Shown here in pieces: positions 30,455 to 40,019 of a stretch of 64,000 bases of DNA. How positions within the stretch are numbered: position 1 is the first letter of the stretch; every line of letters begins with the position of its first letter. The stretch is from Plutella xylostella. Lineage: Eukaryota > Arthropoda > Insecta > Lepidoptera > Plutellidae. The stretch covers positions 5,780,501 to 5,844,500 of the forward strand of contig NC_064006.1 of assembly GCF_932276165.1 (NCBI RefSeq). The letters are read 5' to 3'. A program made the position numbers and the translations under genes. Below the pieces are notes generated by a model, which was given only the letters and a program-made list of their open reading frames with translations, ran no database searches and had not been told where the DNA came from.

Positions 30455-32245
30455 GTTACAGTCGTAGGTAAGTCACTTTTAAGGGTTGTGGTGAAAACTT
30501 CAGATACAATCCACGAGATGAATAAGTATTATTTATTTTATAATAAAATAAGATATTTAGATAATTTAATCATGTATATCGATCAGTGTTATAGTTAGTT
30601 ATTATCACAGGAAGAAGATTAGTAGGAAGAGATGGGAAAAACAACAAAATCATAAGTAAGTATATCAAGAGCTATACGTAATTGGGTGCGTGCATTCTTC
30701 GTTATAAATCAACATCTTATAGTACGTAAGTATAAAGTTACCTTAGAGTCTCAAGAATAAGAATAAAGAAATCTACTCATATTAGATGATAGACCATTAA
30801 TTTCTGATTACCGAACTGTCTTTCAAGCTTTTTATTTTCAACATCAATGTTTAATAACCTATGATAGGTACATGCCTACCGGTATGGTATCCATATTATT
30901 ATGAATTTACTGTTAATCCATGTTAAAGAAGTACAAATGTAAACATATGATTACTACTAAGCACTTTCCCCACTGTACATAAACACAAAGCGAGAGTTAA
31001 ATTTGAACTGTGCAACTATGTTGCACTTGAGGTGAAGCCCATCGCACCCATTGACTATGCTTACAATGAAAATAAAACTAATCTAATACCTACTTGGGCT
31101 CCCTTTTCCTAGTAAGTATGTATATAATAAAGAGGTAATAGAAAATAAAATGTATACACTATGGGTTTACGTTAAGCCAATATGTATAAGTACCTACTCT
31201 CATTTATTAGGCTTGCTATTTTATTCAAGTTTACGTATGGAGGACTACAAATTTATCTCATAACTTAAAATAAATTATAAATTCACTGTCCAAGCACAAA
31301 TACAAGTTGAAGGTAATATAATTATGTATAATATGCACATAAGTCCGCCACAGTGGTCACCAAAAAATATATATTATATTATCAAGCAATACATTGATTA
31401 TACCACTATACTCACCTCATCATAACAGCCTTAATTAATTATTCTCCACTACCAGTACCATATAAGTGCCAAATGTAAATCATGAGTACAGTAATTTATT
31501 AAATTAGATAGTATTAAATTAAATAAGAATTTTATAGATTAGATCAAGTTCATCGCTAATTTATCTAACCAGCTTCATAAAATAGGTACCTAGAAACTTA
31601 ACCCACCCTTCACAATAGGGCCACTCAACCTATAGCCTTGGGTATAGTGAATATAGTATAGAAACGGTAGCTTATACTAATGTAAGTATATCTTTAGCCA
31701 CAACTAATGACTGCAGATACTATGTGCTACTATGACTTGGGAAAGAAGCCTACAAGTATTCTAAAGATAAACTTATTTCACACCCAATGTTCAAGTATAG
31801 TGCATTTTATTATATCTGAGGTAGGTAGGAAGTTTCAGAATAACTTTAATAAAATTACCAAGAAAACAACTCAAGTTGAAAACTTTCTTTCTGGGCAATT
31901 GCTTGTGATGAGTGGTTTTAGGTAGGTACAAACTTACCCACCTACATAGCACCGACAATTGAATGGGATCTGATCATTGTTATCAGCTCTGCTCTGAATT
32001 AATATCTTATTTTTTTTTACCCAGTTTATCTTTTTTTTTGTAAATATAAATCTAACATGATAAGTACCTATGCCCCTAGGTTTCAGATTCAAGAGCACAT
32101 AATTGGAATTCCTTCCAATACCGTTCACAGTGTTATATTGCATCTTAAAGTCACACAACAAGATAGGAAAAAAAATACATAACCTATAATTGAACAATAT
32201 TACATACCTCCAAGTTCTTTTCAGCGTTCTTACCCCTCTTCTGAT
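30455..32245 (-). promoter_or_regulatory. 1.8-kb leader of element B, AT-rich, with a possible 5' intron
   Basis: No coding sequence is recognisable between the 5' LTR and the start codon at 30454. Just inside the LTR the minus strand reads TCAGAAGAGGGGTAAGAAC, similar to tRNA-Leu-complementary primer sites but without the usual leading TGG. A strong donor-like GAG|GTATGT lies at 32210-32202, and AG dinucleotides after a mixed pyrimidine stretch occur near 30482 and 30500. A spliced leader is a hypothesis only. A minus-strand 87-codon frame at 31934-32197 has no known motif. Confidence 0.4.
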
Positions 32246-32483
32246 TGTTGTCAGGCTTGCGTAATTAAACTTCCAGGCTTATAATATTAAGGCATCTGTA
32301 TATTTATCGCTTCTTATTACTAATTTACAGTAAGATATCGTTTAAACCAAAACACTCCTCTCACGGCTGATTTTTCGAATGCCCGCCCGTTAGCTGTCAA
32401 ACGTCAAGTTGAATCTTTTTTTTTTTTTAAAGACTCGTTCAGAAACGATTAAAACATGTGTTAAAACGTAATGAATGCTAACA
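32246..32483 (-). repeat. 5' LTR of element B
   Basis: Identical by eye to 24107-24344. CTTG follows at 32484-32487, and then the element A frame resumes at 32488. Confidence 0.92.
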
Positions 32484-32487
32484 CTTG

Positions 32488-35412
32488 GGGGTTGAAAAGG
32501 CTAAGGGCTTATCACTATACGTGATAAAAAATGGTAACCGTCCCTTACTAGGCAGGGATTGGATGCGGGCACTCAAAGTTAATCAGATAAACTTTAATGA
32601 AATAACTGAGACCTCATTAGTGAACCAGTTACGGGCGGAGTTTCCTGAGGTGTTTACAGATAAGTTGGGTACATGTAAACAAACCATTCGATTACAGCTG
32701 AGTGACGCGGAGGGCGTATACGTGCGCGCGCGGCCCGTGCCGCTGGCGCTGCGGGCGCGCGTGGAGGCCGAGCTGCAGCGGCTGCAGGCCGACGGCTCGG
32801 TGTACCGCGTCCACCACTCAGACTATGGCACCCCCATCGTACCGGTCGTCAAGGAGAATGGCGAGGTACGCATATGCGGTGATTATAAGATCACAATTAA
32901 CCCTAAATTAAAGAGGGACTTTTACCCTTTACCTCGCATTGAGGAATTATTTGCTAATTTGAGCGGGGGGGAAAAATTTTCAAAGATAGATTTGAAACAT
33001 GCCTATGAACAGTGTATTTTATCTGAAGACTCTCAGCCGTACACGGCTATCACGACGCACATGGGTACATTTGCCTACCGCCGTACCCCGTATGGGTTAT
33101 CGTGCATTCCAGAAAAATTCCAAAAGCTAATGGAAGAGACACTACGAGGGGTGCCTGGTACTGTAGTATTTTTAGATGACATTTGCTGTACGGGTGCTAA
33201 TGAAAAGGAGCATATAAGTAATCTCAGGGCTGTACTCGAACGGTTACGTAACATGGGACTCACTATTAAACTAAGTAAATGTGAATTTATGAAAAATGAG
33301 GTCAAATACTTGGGCTTTATAATAGATAAGGATGGCTTGAGGCCTGATCCAGCGAAATTAGAGGCCAATTCCAGTGCGCCACGACCTGAAGATGTATCGC
33401 AATTAAAAAGTTTTTTAGGGATGTTAAATTATTATGGAAAATTCATTCCTAACCTGAGTAGCTTACTTCATCCATTACATAATTTGTTAAGAAAGGAAGC
33501 GAGCTGGAAATGGGACTCATTATGTGATAAGGCTTTTTTAGAGGCGAAACAGGCTTTGCTGAGTGAACGTGTACTAGCCCACTACGAGGAGGGGCGGGCC
33601 GTGGTGCTGTCGGTGGACAGCAGCGCGTACGGGCTGGGCGGCGTGCTGGCGCACCGCTACGAGGACGGCTCGGAGCGCCCCGTCAGCTGTGTGTCGCGCA
33701 CGCTCAGCCCGGCCGAACGTAATTATAGTCAGCTCGACAAGGAAGCACTAGCTATATTTTACGGAATTACCAAACACCATCAGTACCTATTTGGCCGTCG
33801 ATTCATTTTACGAACGGACCATCAGCCGTTGAGTTACATTTTTGGGGCTAAAGGGGGTATTCCTCAGACGGCAGCTAGTCGCCTTCAGAGGTGGGCAGCT
33901 CGTTTAGCTGCGTATGATTTTACAGTCGAATTTGTTAGATCGGCGGACAATGGCCCGGCCGACGCATTATCGCGTTTACCGTTACCTCAGCAAGGTCGTG
34001 TAAAGGACGTTGTTAACTATGTAAACTTGATTGAGGAGTCATTGCCTATAAGTTTCCATGACATTGCTAAAGAGACAAAGAAAGATGTGTTGCTAAGTAA
34101 AATCTATGGTTATGTTTTATTTGGTTGGCCGTCGAACACCACTTGCGAGGAAGAAAAACCATATTTTGCGCGTAAACATGAACTAACAATTGACTTAGGT
34201 TGTCTAATTTATAAGTACAGAATAGTGATACCGGGCACTTTACATAAAAAGATTTTAGAAGAAATTCATGAGGGCCACTTGGGTATAAATAAAATGAAAA
34301 ATTTATCACGAAATTATGTTTATTGGTCTACTTTAGATCGAGATATAGAAGATATTTGTAAAATGTGCAGCGCGTGCCGCGCGGTCCGCGACGCGCCCCC
34401 GCGCGCCCCGCTGCACCCCTGGGAATTCCCACTCAACCCGTGGCAAAGAGTTCATGCGGATTTCGGGGAATGTGGAGGTAAAAAGTACCTAATAATAGTG
34501 GATGCACACTCCAAATGGATTGAAGCCATTATGATGCGTAGTACAGATTCGCGATCGACAATAGCCGCATTCAGATCAGTCTTTGCATCACAGGGTTTAC
34601 CCTCGCAATTGGTGACCGATAATGGCCCGCCGTTCTTTAGTTTAGAGTTTAAGGAATTTTGTGAAAAGAATTGCATTCAACATGTAACGTCAGCTCCTTA
34701 TAGGCCGCAAGGTAACGGGGCGGCAGAGAATGCCGTAAAAACAATAAAAAAATGTTTAAAACGGGCTTTACATGAGGGGGAGGACGTTGCTACCGCTTTA
34801 TCAAAATTTCTTTTGCAATACCGTAACTGTCCCCATGCAACGACGGGGGTGGCCCCGGCGGTCGCGTTGATGGGGCGGCGCCTGCGCTCGCGGCTGGACG
34901 CGCTGCGCCCCGACGTGGCGGCCGCGGTGCAGCGCGCGCAGCGGCGCCAGCAGCAGCACGCGCCGGGCTCCCCGCGCCCCGTGCTGCTCCCGGGGGACAC
35001 CGTGCTGGCCAGGGATTACTCCGCGCGGGGGGGGAAGTGGACGGAAGGGAAGCTAGTCGAACAAACCGGACCAGTTTCGTACAAAGTTGACGTAGGTCGA
35101 GAGGTACAATGGCGGAGACATTCGGATCAGCTGATTCCAGTAAATAGAAACCGATATTCATTAACGCGGGCTAATGCTAATGTAGTTGCCAATGACTCGG
35201 TAGAAGTTGATAAGGATGCTGACGTTACATTTGAGGATGCGTCAGAGGGTGAAGGGGACACGGCGGCGGCTGACCATAATAGCCCGGTCTGTGGCAGTAA
35301 CAGTAAACAAGTGACGTCACCGCCGCCGCATCAGCTGTTGCCCTCCGACATGTCGGCCCGAGCGTTGCGCGCTCTCAATAGGGCTCAACGAGTTAATAAG
35401 AATAATAACTAA
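32488..35412 (+). CDS. Element A pol portion (RT, RNase H, integrase), downstream of element B
   Basis: This is the C-terminal part of the element A polyprotein, now cut off from its start. It opens with the end of the protease (RPLLGRDWMRALK). Reverse transcriptase follows, with KIDLKHAYEQC and catalytic FLDD at 33169-33180, then RNase H (VDSSAYGLGGVLAHR, DKEALAIFYGITKHH, RTDHQPL, ADALSRLP) and integrase. The integrase has an HHCC finger near 34264-34380 (HEGHLGINKMKN, CKMCSAC), D in HADFGE, D in VTDNGPP and E in GAAENAVK. A short tail rich in acidic residues ends NKNNN. There is no envelope gene before the 3' LTR at 35655. Blocks of very GC-rich codons (32700-32820, 33580-33720, 34360-34440, 34840-35030) alternate with AT-rich ones. 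There is no ATG near its start, so it should not be translated as is. Confidence 0.92.
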   Translation, partial: GVEKAKGLSLYVIKNGNRPLLGRDWMRALKVNQINFNEITETSLVNQLRAEFPEVFTDKLGTCKQTIRLQLSDAEGVYVRARPVPLALRARVEAELQRLQADGSVYRVHHSDYGTPIVPVVKENGEVRICGDYKITINPKLKRDFYPLPRIEELFANLSGGEKFSKIDLKHAYEQCILSEDSQPYTAITTHMGTFAYRRTPYGLSCIPEKFQKLMEETLRGVPGTVVFLDDICCTGANEKEHISNLRAVLERLRNMGLTIKLSKCEFMKNEVKYLGFIIDKDGLRPDPAKLEANSSAPRPEDVSQLKSFLGMLNYYGKFIPNLSSLLHPLHNLLRKEASWKWDSLCDKAFLEAKQALLSERVLAHYEEGRAVVLSVDSSAYGLGGVLAHRYEDGSERPVSCVSRTLSPAERNYSQLDKEALAIFYGITKHHQYLFGRRFILRTDHQPLSYIFGAKGGIPQTAASRLQRWAARLAAYDFTVEFVRSADNGPADALSRLPLPQQGRVKDVVNYVNLIEESLPISFHDIAKETKKDVLLSKIYGYVLFGWPSNTTCEEEKPYFARKHELTIDLGCLIYKYRIVIPGTLHKKILEEIHEGHLGINKMKNLSRNYVYWSTLDRDIEDICKMCSACRAVRDAPPRAPLHPWEFPLNPWQRVHADFGECGGKKYLIIVDAHSKWIEAIMMRSTDSRSTIAAFRSVFASQGLPSQLVTDNGPPFFSLEFKEFCEKNCIQHVTSAPYRPQGNGAAENAVKTIKKCLKRALHEGEDVATALSKFLLQYRNCPHATTGVAPAVALMGRRLRSRLDALRPDVAAAVQRAQRRQQQHAPGSPRPVLLPGDTVLARDYSARGGKWTEGKLVEQTGPVSYKVDVGREVQWRRHSDQLIPVNRNRYSLTRANANVVANDSVEVDKDADVTFEDASEGEGDTAAADHNSPVCGSNSKQVTSPPPHQLLPSDMSARALRALNRAQRVNKNNN

Positions 35413-35654
35413 GTACCTACCAACGAAATAACTTCATTTGTTTACGTTGTTATGATGTAGTGTGTTAAATTGTTAATGCGTGTCTGCCGAGTAAGTAATT
35501 ACTATAGGATGTTAATATAAGTAACTGTGAACTTCTTAGGGTGTAAATTCTTTAGTACATAATTCTTTAGTAGGTATGTACATTATTCTTTGAATACTAT
35601 GTAGTATTATCTAGTTGTGTTTTTTTAGTAAGCATGTCATTTGAGAGGGGAAGA
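35413..35654 (+). other. 3' non-coding region and polypurine tract of element A
   Basis: Non-coding; ends in the purine-rich GAGAGGGGAAGA directly before the 3' LTR, the expected second-strand primer. Confidence 0.75.
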
Positions 35655-35776
35655 TGTTAGGATAAGTAGCTATAGATATCTTTACCTACCTACCTGTGTT
35701 GCTATATGTATGTATGCGGTGTGACATTAGTAATAAATCAGTCAACCATTAGCCTCTGTGTTTCACTGACGTTACA
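35655..35776 (+). repeat. 3' LTR of element A
   Basis: 122 bp identical by eye to 22800-22921, followed by the GATAT duplication and then duplicated-unit sequence. Confidence 0.92.
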
Positions 35777-36251
35777 GATATAACAGCCAGATTAGCGCCG
35801 CAGCTTAATCTTTGACTCGGATTCCATTGTGAGCTGAAACTTGAGACCGAGTTCCAACTTGATATTCGTCAAGTAATTATGAAGGAGCTACACTGTTTCT
35901 GCTACCCCGGTACCCGGTACAGCGTAAGGGACCATTCATACTAGGTAGCCTTAGATTAAAGATACAAACAAGATGGAGTGTCAGTGCAAAAGAAACGTCT
36001 CGACAAACAACACCCCAATTCTTCCGCTGAGATTCTTCTTATTTTGAATTGGTTAGGTTAGAAGATCTGTGACTCCATTGATACAATTTTGCATTGCTTT
36101 CGTCCGTAATTATTAATCTAAGTTAATGTTACATACACGTTGAAACTATAAAGTCCTGAAATTAATGTTTGAGGAACTAAAATTTTCAGGAGCCTGGCAC
36201 CATTAGAAAAGAAACATAAAAGTCATAACAATTGTTTATGTCAATAGGCGG

Positions 36252-36476
36252 TTGGCTGTTTTTTTGAATTTTCTTATTAATTATAAGGATAATCTAGATA
36301 AAAGCAACAATTTACGCTTGGTTGCAATTAGGAAGATGAAGAAAAATATTCGTAGTCAAGCTAGTGAAGTTATTTATCGAGTTTTAATACAATGTTTAGC
36401 GGAACATCAAGCTGGACACATTTTGTCGAATTTGGAGGATGTTTACGCTCGTACAGCGTCTATGACGGGTATGTAG
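36252..36476 (+). CDS. Putative transposase N-terminal exon (decayed element)
   Basis: The 74-codon frame ends with KKNIRSQASEVIYRVLIQCL followed by a region with VYARTASMTG. This R-x-Q-A-x-E-(I/V)-(I/V)-Y-x-V pattern resembles, from memory, the N-terminal DNA-binding part of insect transposases encoded in several exons (DDE_3-like). A donor-like GG|GTATGT lies at 36470-36475 and an acceptor-like TTTTATTTTATAG near 36712-36724. The next exon begins VISDQHAKEGK and is then frameshifted into a frame with TPGRNRTGRPKRE. The catalytic domain is not seen, so the protein is not functional. Confidence 0.45.
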   Translation: MAVFLNFLINYKDNLDKSNNLRLVAIRKMKKNIRSQASEVIYRVLIQCLAEHQAGHILSNLEDVYARTASMTGM

Positions 36477-36724
36477 CATTGTACAAATTGTAATAACTCA
36501 TTTTTTATAAGTACCAACGCATCATTTATCGATAAACCTAGGTTTAGAGCCCAAGTCGAACATTGTTTACATACCACTGATTGTAGGTTTCATCTGGTTT
36601 CAGTTGAGTCAAACCTTAACATTTTGATACTTGAAGATATATGTTTGTTTACTTACTAAATTCACATTGTGTGAATTTGGGGGGCATTGTATAACTCAAA
36701 AAGATTTTTTTATTTTATTTTATA

Positions 36725-36850
36725 GTTATATCGGACCAGCATGCCAAAGAGGGCAAAATATGGAATATTTTCTAACTCCTGGAAGAAACAGAACTGGCCG
36801 TCCAAAAAGAGAAATTTATGTCTTTACTATGTGTGCCCTTCCTCAACAGA
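36725..36850 (+). pseudogene. Putative transposase second exon, frameshifted
   Basis: Directly after the acceptor-like AG, one frame gives SDQHAKEGKIWNIF and stops; the frame +1 from it continues as YFLTPGRNRTGRPKREIY. The two together look like consecutive parts of one protein separated by a small indel. The remainder is lost before the LINE insertion. Confidence 0.35.
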
Positions 36851-36953
36851 TCCAGTTTTTTTATACAGTTGTAATAACGTTATCTAAATAAATATTTATT
36901 GGTTTCACTATTAGCCTTCATATTAACACCTTCTAGCTTGTATAAGAGCTTTT

Positions 36954-39140
36954 TTGTGGATGGTAAGTTGTTTTGTGTATGTATGTATGTATGTGTGTAT
37001 GTATGTAATGGATCTGAAACAATGCTGTCTCAATAAGATACTAGATATATCAGACCGGAATGAGGCATCTGAAACGCTTGTCGCTGAAATCGCCACAGTC
37101 ATCCAAAACAACCAGAAAACCATCGTTATCCCTACGCGTAAACGCTGTATTCAACCATGGATTACTCCAGGAATATTGAAATGCTTACGGCATCGCGATA
37201 AATTACACCGTAAATCAAAGGATAATCCTGATAACTCAATCTTACAACTTACATATCGGCGATACAGAAACTTCTGTGGGAACCTGGTTCGTAAACTAAA
37301 GATTAACTACGAGAGAGAACAATTAAACAGCGCAGGAAGAAACTCCAAACACCTCTGGAAAGCAATAAAATCTATTTGTAATATTCAAAAAAACAAAACA
37401 AATGACACTCGTAAACTATTATCATTAATGTCATCTCCTTGTGATTCTGCTAATCTAGTTAACAAACATTTTACTAATGTTGGCAGACTGCTTGCTGAAA
37501 CTCTTCTTAAGTCACCTCCTCTCAATAACATAAATTACAGTAACATAAAAACTCCAGTCAATTCTTTTACTCTAATTAATCCCGATCCTATTGAAGTAAT
37601 TGAAATAATTAATTGTTTACCTAATAACTCAACAACAGGCGTCGATAATATACCAACAAATCTTTTAAAAGCTTGTAAAGATATACTCGCACCAATTTTG
37701 TGTCATATTTGTACTATCTGCTTCGATACGGGGCTCTTTCCGGACATCTTTAAGAAGGCTGTGGTAACCCCCATTCATAAAGCCGGAGATAAGGCTGATG
37801 TAAACAACTACAGGCCGATATCTGTACTACCTGTGATATCTAAAATTATAGAAAAGCTTATAAACAATCGTCTAAAAAGCTATCTTGAAAAAAATGAACT
37901 TCTCTCGCCAAACCAATATGGATTCCGAAACGGTATCTCTACCGAAGACGCCGTGTCCGCACTAGTAGAAGAGGTCGCAGTCCAACTTGACAAAGGCAAC
38001 AAATGTGTCGGAGTCTTTCTAGACCTAGCAAAAGCTTTTGACACCGTATCTCTTCCTCTTCTACTCGAAAAACTATTCACCTTCGGTATAAGAGGCTTAC
38101 CCCACGCCCTTTTATCAAACTACTTAACAAATCGCTCTCAACAAACAAAGCTTGGAGAGTATACCAGTGATGCAGCCCACGTAACTTATGGTGTTCCTCA
38201 AGGTAGTGTCCTCGGCCCTACACTTTTTCTCCTATACGTGAATGATCTTTGTAACTATAAACTTCAAAATTGTAAAATTTATACTTATGCCGATGATACA
38301 GCCTTAATATTTCATGCAAAAACATGGGAACACCTACAAAAAATTGCGGAATCTGGAATATTCACTATATCTAATTGGCTCCGTGAGAACTTGCTAACAT
38401 TAAATATCAACAAAACTAACTTCTTACCCTTTTCCATCCGAAAAAATACACAGCCTGACTTTAATTTTAACTTAAAAGTTCATATATGTGATAGTTCACA
38501 TAACTTGAGGTGCATGTGTGAAAACATCAACCGAGTCACTCATGTAAAATACTTGGGAATAACAATTGATAACCACCTTCAGTGGGAATCACATATCCTT
38601 AACAACACAGACAGGATAAGAAAATTAATATGGATTTTTAAAAAACTTAGAAAAGTTGCAAGTGAGAAATTAATATTGTCCACATATAAAGCACTCGCTC
38701 AGTCAATTATCAGCTACTGTATCCCAGTATGGGGCGGAGCCGCCAAAACCCACTTAATATTGCTGGAGCGTGCACAGAGAGCATTAATTAAGATTATGTA
38801 TTTTAAACCTATTTTATTTCCTACCTTTCAATTATACAATTCATGTAAACTACACTCAATTCGGCAAATTTACATCATAACTACAGTAATAAAAAAACAT
38901 AAAGTAACACCTTTTATCCAAAATCACATGCTCAAACGTAGGAATGACATAGTATGTAATGTACCAAACTGTAATACAACATTCTATCAAAAACAGTTAA
39001 CATATCAGTCTTGCACTATTTATAACAAGGTGAATAGAATACTTAAAATTTACCCAAACACAATATCAGAAATAAAAAAAGTATTATCTTTGTATTTACT
39101 AGATTTAACCTATGATGTCACTGAAAACATTGTAAATTAA
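36954..39140 (+). CDS. LINE ORF2 fragment: linker, reverse transcriptase and C-terminus
   Basis: An open frame of 728 codons encodes a non-LTR reverse transcriptase lacking its endonuclease, so the insertion is 5'-truncated. The first ~18 codons translate a (TGTA)n tract and a preceding non-element sequence; genuine homology probably starts near 37008. The linker has QPWITPGILKCLRHRDKLHR. RT motifs are YRPISVLPVISKIIEKL, FLDLAKAFDTV (catalytic Asp), GVPQGSVLGPTLFLLYVNDL and YADDTAL (catalytic). A LTLNINKTNFL and KYLGITID block and a C-terminal domain with AQRALIKIMY follow. Type: Jockey/CR1-like by motif pattern. The frame is intact from the truncation to the stop, implying a young insertion. 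The 3' end at about 39440-39495 has AATAAA and a (TTTTCA)n tail. Confidence 0.9.
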   Translation: MWMVSCFVYVCMYVCMYVMDLKQCCLNKILDISDRNEASETLVAEIATVIQNNQKTIVIPTRKRCIQPWITPGILKCLRHRDKLHRKSKDNPDNSILQLTYRRYRNFCGNLVRKLKINYEREQLNSAGRNSKHLWKAIKSICNIQKNKTNDTRKLLSLMSSPCDSANLVNKHFTNVGRLLAETLLKSPPLNNINYSNIKTPVNSFTLINPDPIEVIEIINCLPNNSTTGVDNIPTNLLKACKDILAPILCHICTICFDTGLFPDIFKKAVVTPIHKAGDKADVNNYRPISVLPVISKIIEKLINNRLKSYLEKNELLSPNQYGFRNGISTEDAVSALVEEVAVQLDKGNKCVGVFLDLAKAFDTVSLPLLLEKLFTFGIRGLPHALLSNYLTNRSQQTKLGEYTSDAAHVTYGVPQGSVLGPTLFLLYVNDLCNYKLQNCKIYTYADDTALIFHAKTWEHLQKIAESGIFTISNWLRENLLTLNINKTNFLPFSIRKNTQPDFNFNLKVHICDSSHNLRCMCENINRVTHVKYLGITIDNHLQWESHILNNTDRIRKLIWIFKKLRKVASEKLILSTYKALAQSIISYCIPVWGGAAKTHLILLERAQRALIKIMYFKPILFPTFQLYNSCKLHSIRQIYIITTVIKKHKVTPFIQNHMLKRRNDIVCNVPNCNTTFYQKQLTYQSCTIYNKVNRILKIYPNTISEIKKVLSLYLLDLTYDVTENIVN

Positions 39141-39495
39141 GGATAAGGTATACTTAGTTCTTCATATTATTATTATTATTTTTTGTAACTATCTTTTCAT
39201 ACCAAAATAAAATGTGTAATGCTTAGTTTTATATTTCATGGGAAGTGTAATTATTACTAATTAAATATAAAATTGCCATCTTAAATTTATAAATTTTAAG
39301 AGTAGGTATCTTTAGAGTCTTTTTAGATTAATTTTGTTTTTGTTCATTTTGTAACCCGTGCTGGTAGTGGGGCGGAGTACCCAGTAATACAGGTTTTTAA
39401 CCTAGCACAGGGGCTCTGGCTATTTTATTGTACTGTAATGTTTTTGAACAATAAACTATTTTCATTTTCATTTTCATTTCATTTTCATTTTCAAA
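39141..39495 (+). other. 3' UTR and (TTTTCA)n tail of the 37-39 kb LINE
   Basis: Contains GGGGCGGAGTACCCAGTAAT, ACCTAGCACAGGGGCTCTGG, AATAAACTATTTTC and then repeated TTTTCA/TTTCA. A microsatellite 3' tail instead of poly(A) is usual for several LINE clades. Confidence 0.75.
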
Positions 39496-40019
39496 TACAT
39501 AAATAGGTAGGAAGTTAACAGGCAAAATTTCAAGTATCAAAGTCAATTATGTTTCGCTATATAGGGTTGCTACATGAAAGATAGCAGTGCCCTCATTTAA
39601 TTTCAGGACTTTATAGTTTCACTGTAGGTATTATAATGTGATCGGATAAAATGTGTGAATAAATCACAACACTTTAAAACTAGTAGAATAAAAGTTCTTT
39701 AGAATTAACCCTAACTCACCCTTTCTTAACAGCTTGTATAATTGTATATGCTTGGTAAGTGATCGCCCAAAGTATCACGTAATTAAAAAAAACGTTGGTG
39801 GCTATTCATAATTACGACATAATCTCTCTTTCAGAAATTCAATTCATTGATACTTAATGCCAAAATTATAACAGGGGGATCTAATTTCGCACACAAAACG
39901 GGAAGATTTAGAGGTTAAGTACGGTTGATAACCACTTCACTTTAATCTGTAATTGGGCTGGCTTCCTTTCATAGAACACGCTTCACAATTTCCGAAAGCT
40001 TTTCGACTTAATTTCATAA

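Larger units (their letters stand above)
24107..32483 (-). mobile_element. Ty3/Gypsy LTR retrotransposon B, nested in element A
   Basis: 8377 bp bounded by 238-bp direct repeats with TG...CA ends (24107-24344 and 32246-32483), identical by eye including a T13 run. CTTG is duplicated at 24103-24106 and 32484-32487. The element lies on the minus strand relative to A. It has a 1.8-kb leader (32245-30455), a single gag-pol frame (30454-25688) and a 1.3-kb 3' non-coding region that carries three 34-bp repeats and a MITE-like insertion. Identical LTRs and an intact frame suggest a very recent insertion. The usual polypurine tract next to the 3' LTR is not obvious. Confidence 0.9.
22800..35776 (+). 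mobile_element. Ty3/Gypsy (Mag-like) LTR retrotransposon A, split by element B
   Basis: LTRs of 122 bp start TGTTAGG and end GTTACA. GATAT duplicates flank it (22795-22799 and 35777-35781), and unit 1 shows the empty site with a single GATAT at about 20106. After subtracting element B and its duplicated CTTG, the element is about 4.6 kb. It has one gag-pol frame and no envelope gene. A primer-binding-like TGGCGACGAGC sits just after the 5' LTR, and a purine tract GAGAGGGGAAGA just before the 3' LTR. Very short LTRs and the protein type point to the Mag lineage (inference). Confidence 0.92.
36138..39622 (+). mobile_element. DNA transposon with 24-bp inverted repeats, interrupted by a LINE
   Basis: Perfect inverted repeats at 36142-36165 (GAAACTATAAAGTCCTGAAA then TTAA) and 39597-39620. 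The insertion is absent from unit 1, where the sequence reads ACATACGTAGGTATT near 20485. The interior holds decayed transposase exons (36252-36476, about 36725-36850) and a LINE (about 36985-39495). The AACTATAAAGTCCTGA word is shared with MITEs at 21486, 40556 and 57991, so this is probably a degraded relative of their autonomous source. Confidence 0.75.

Noticed and set aside
31934..32197. Small gene in the leader of element B
   Set aside because: No recognisable motif; AT-rich chance frame.
35413..35654. Envelope gene in element A
   Set aside because: Only about 240 non-coding bases separate pol from the 3' LTR.
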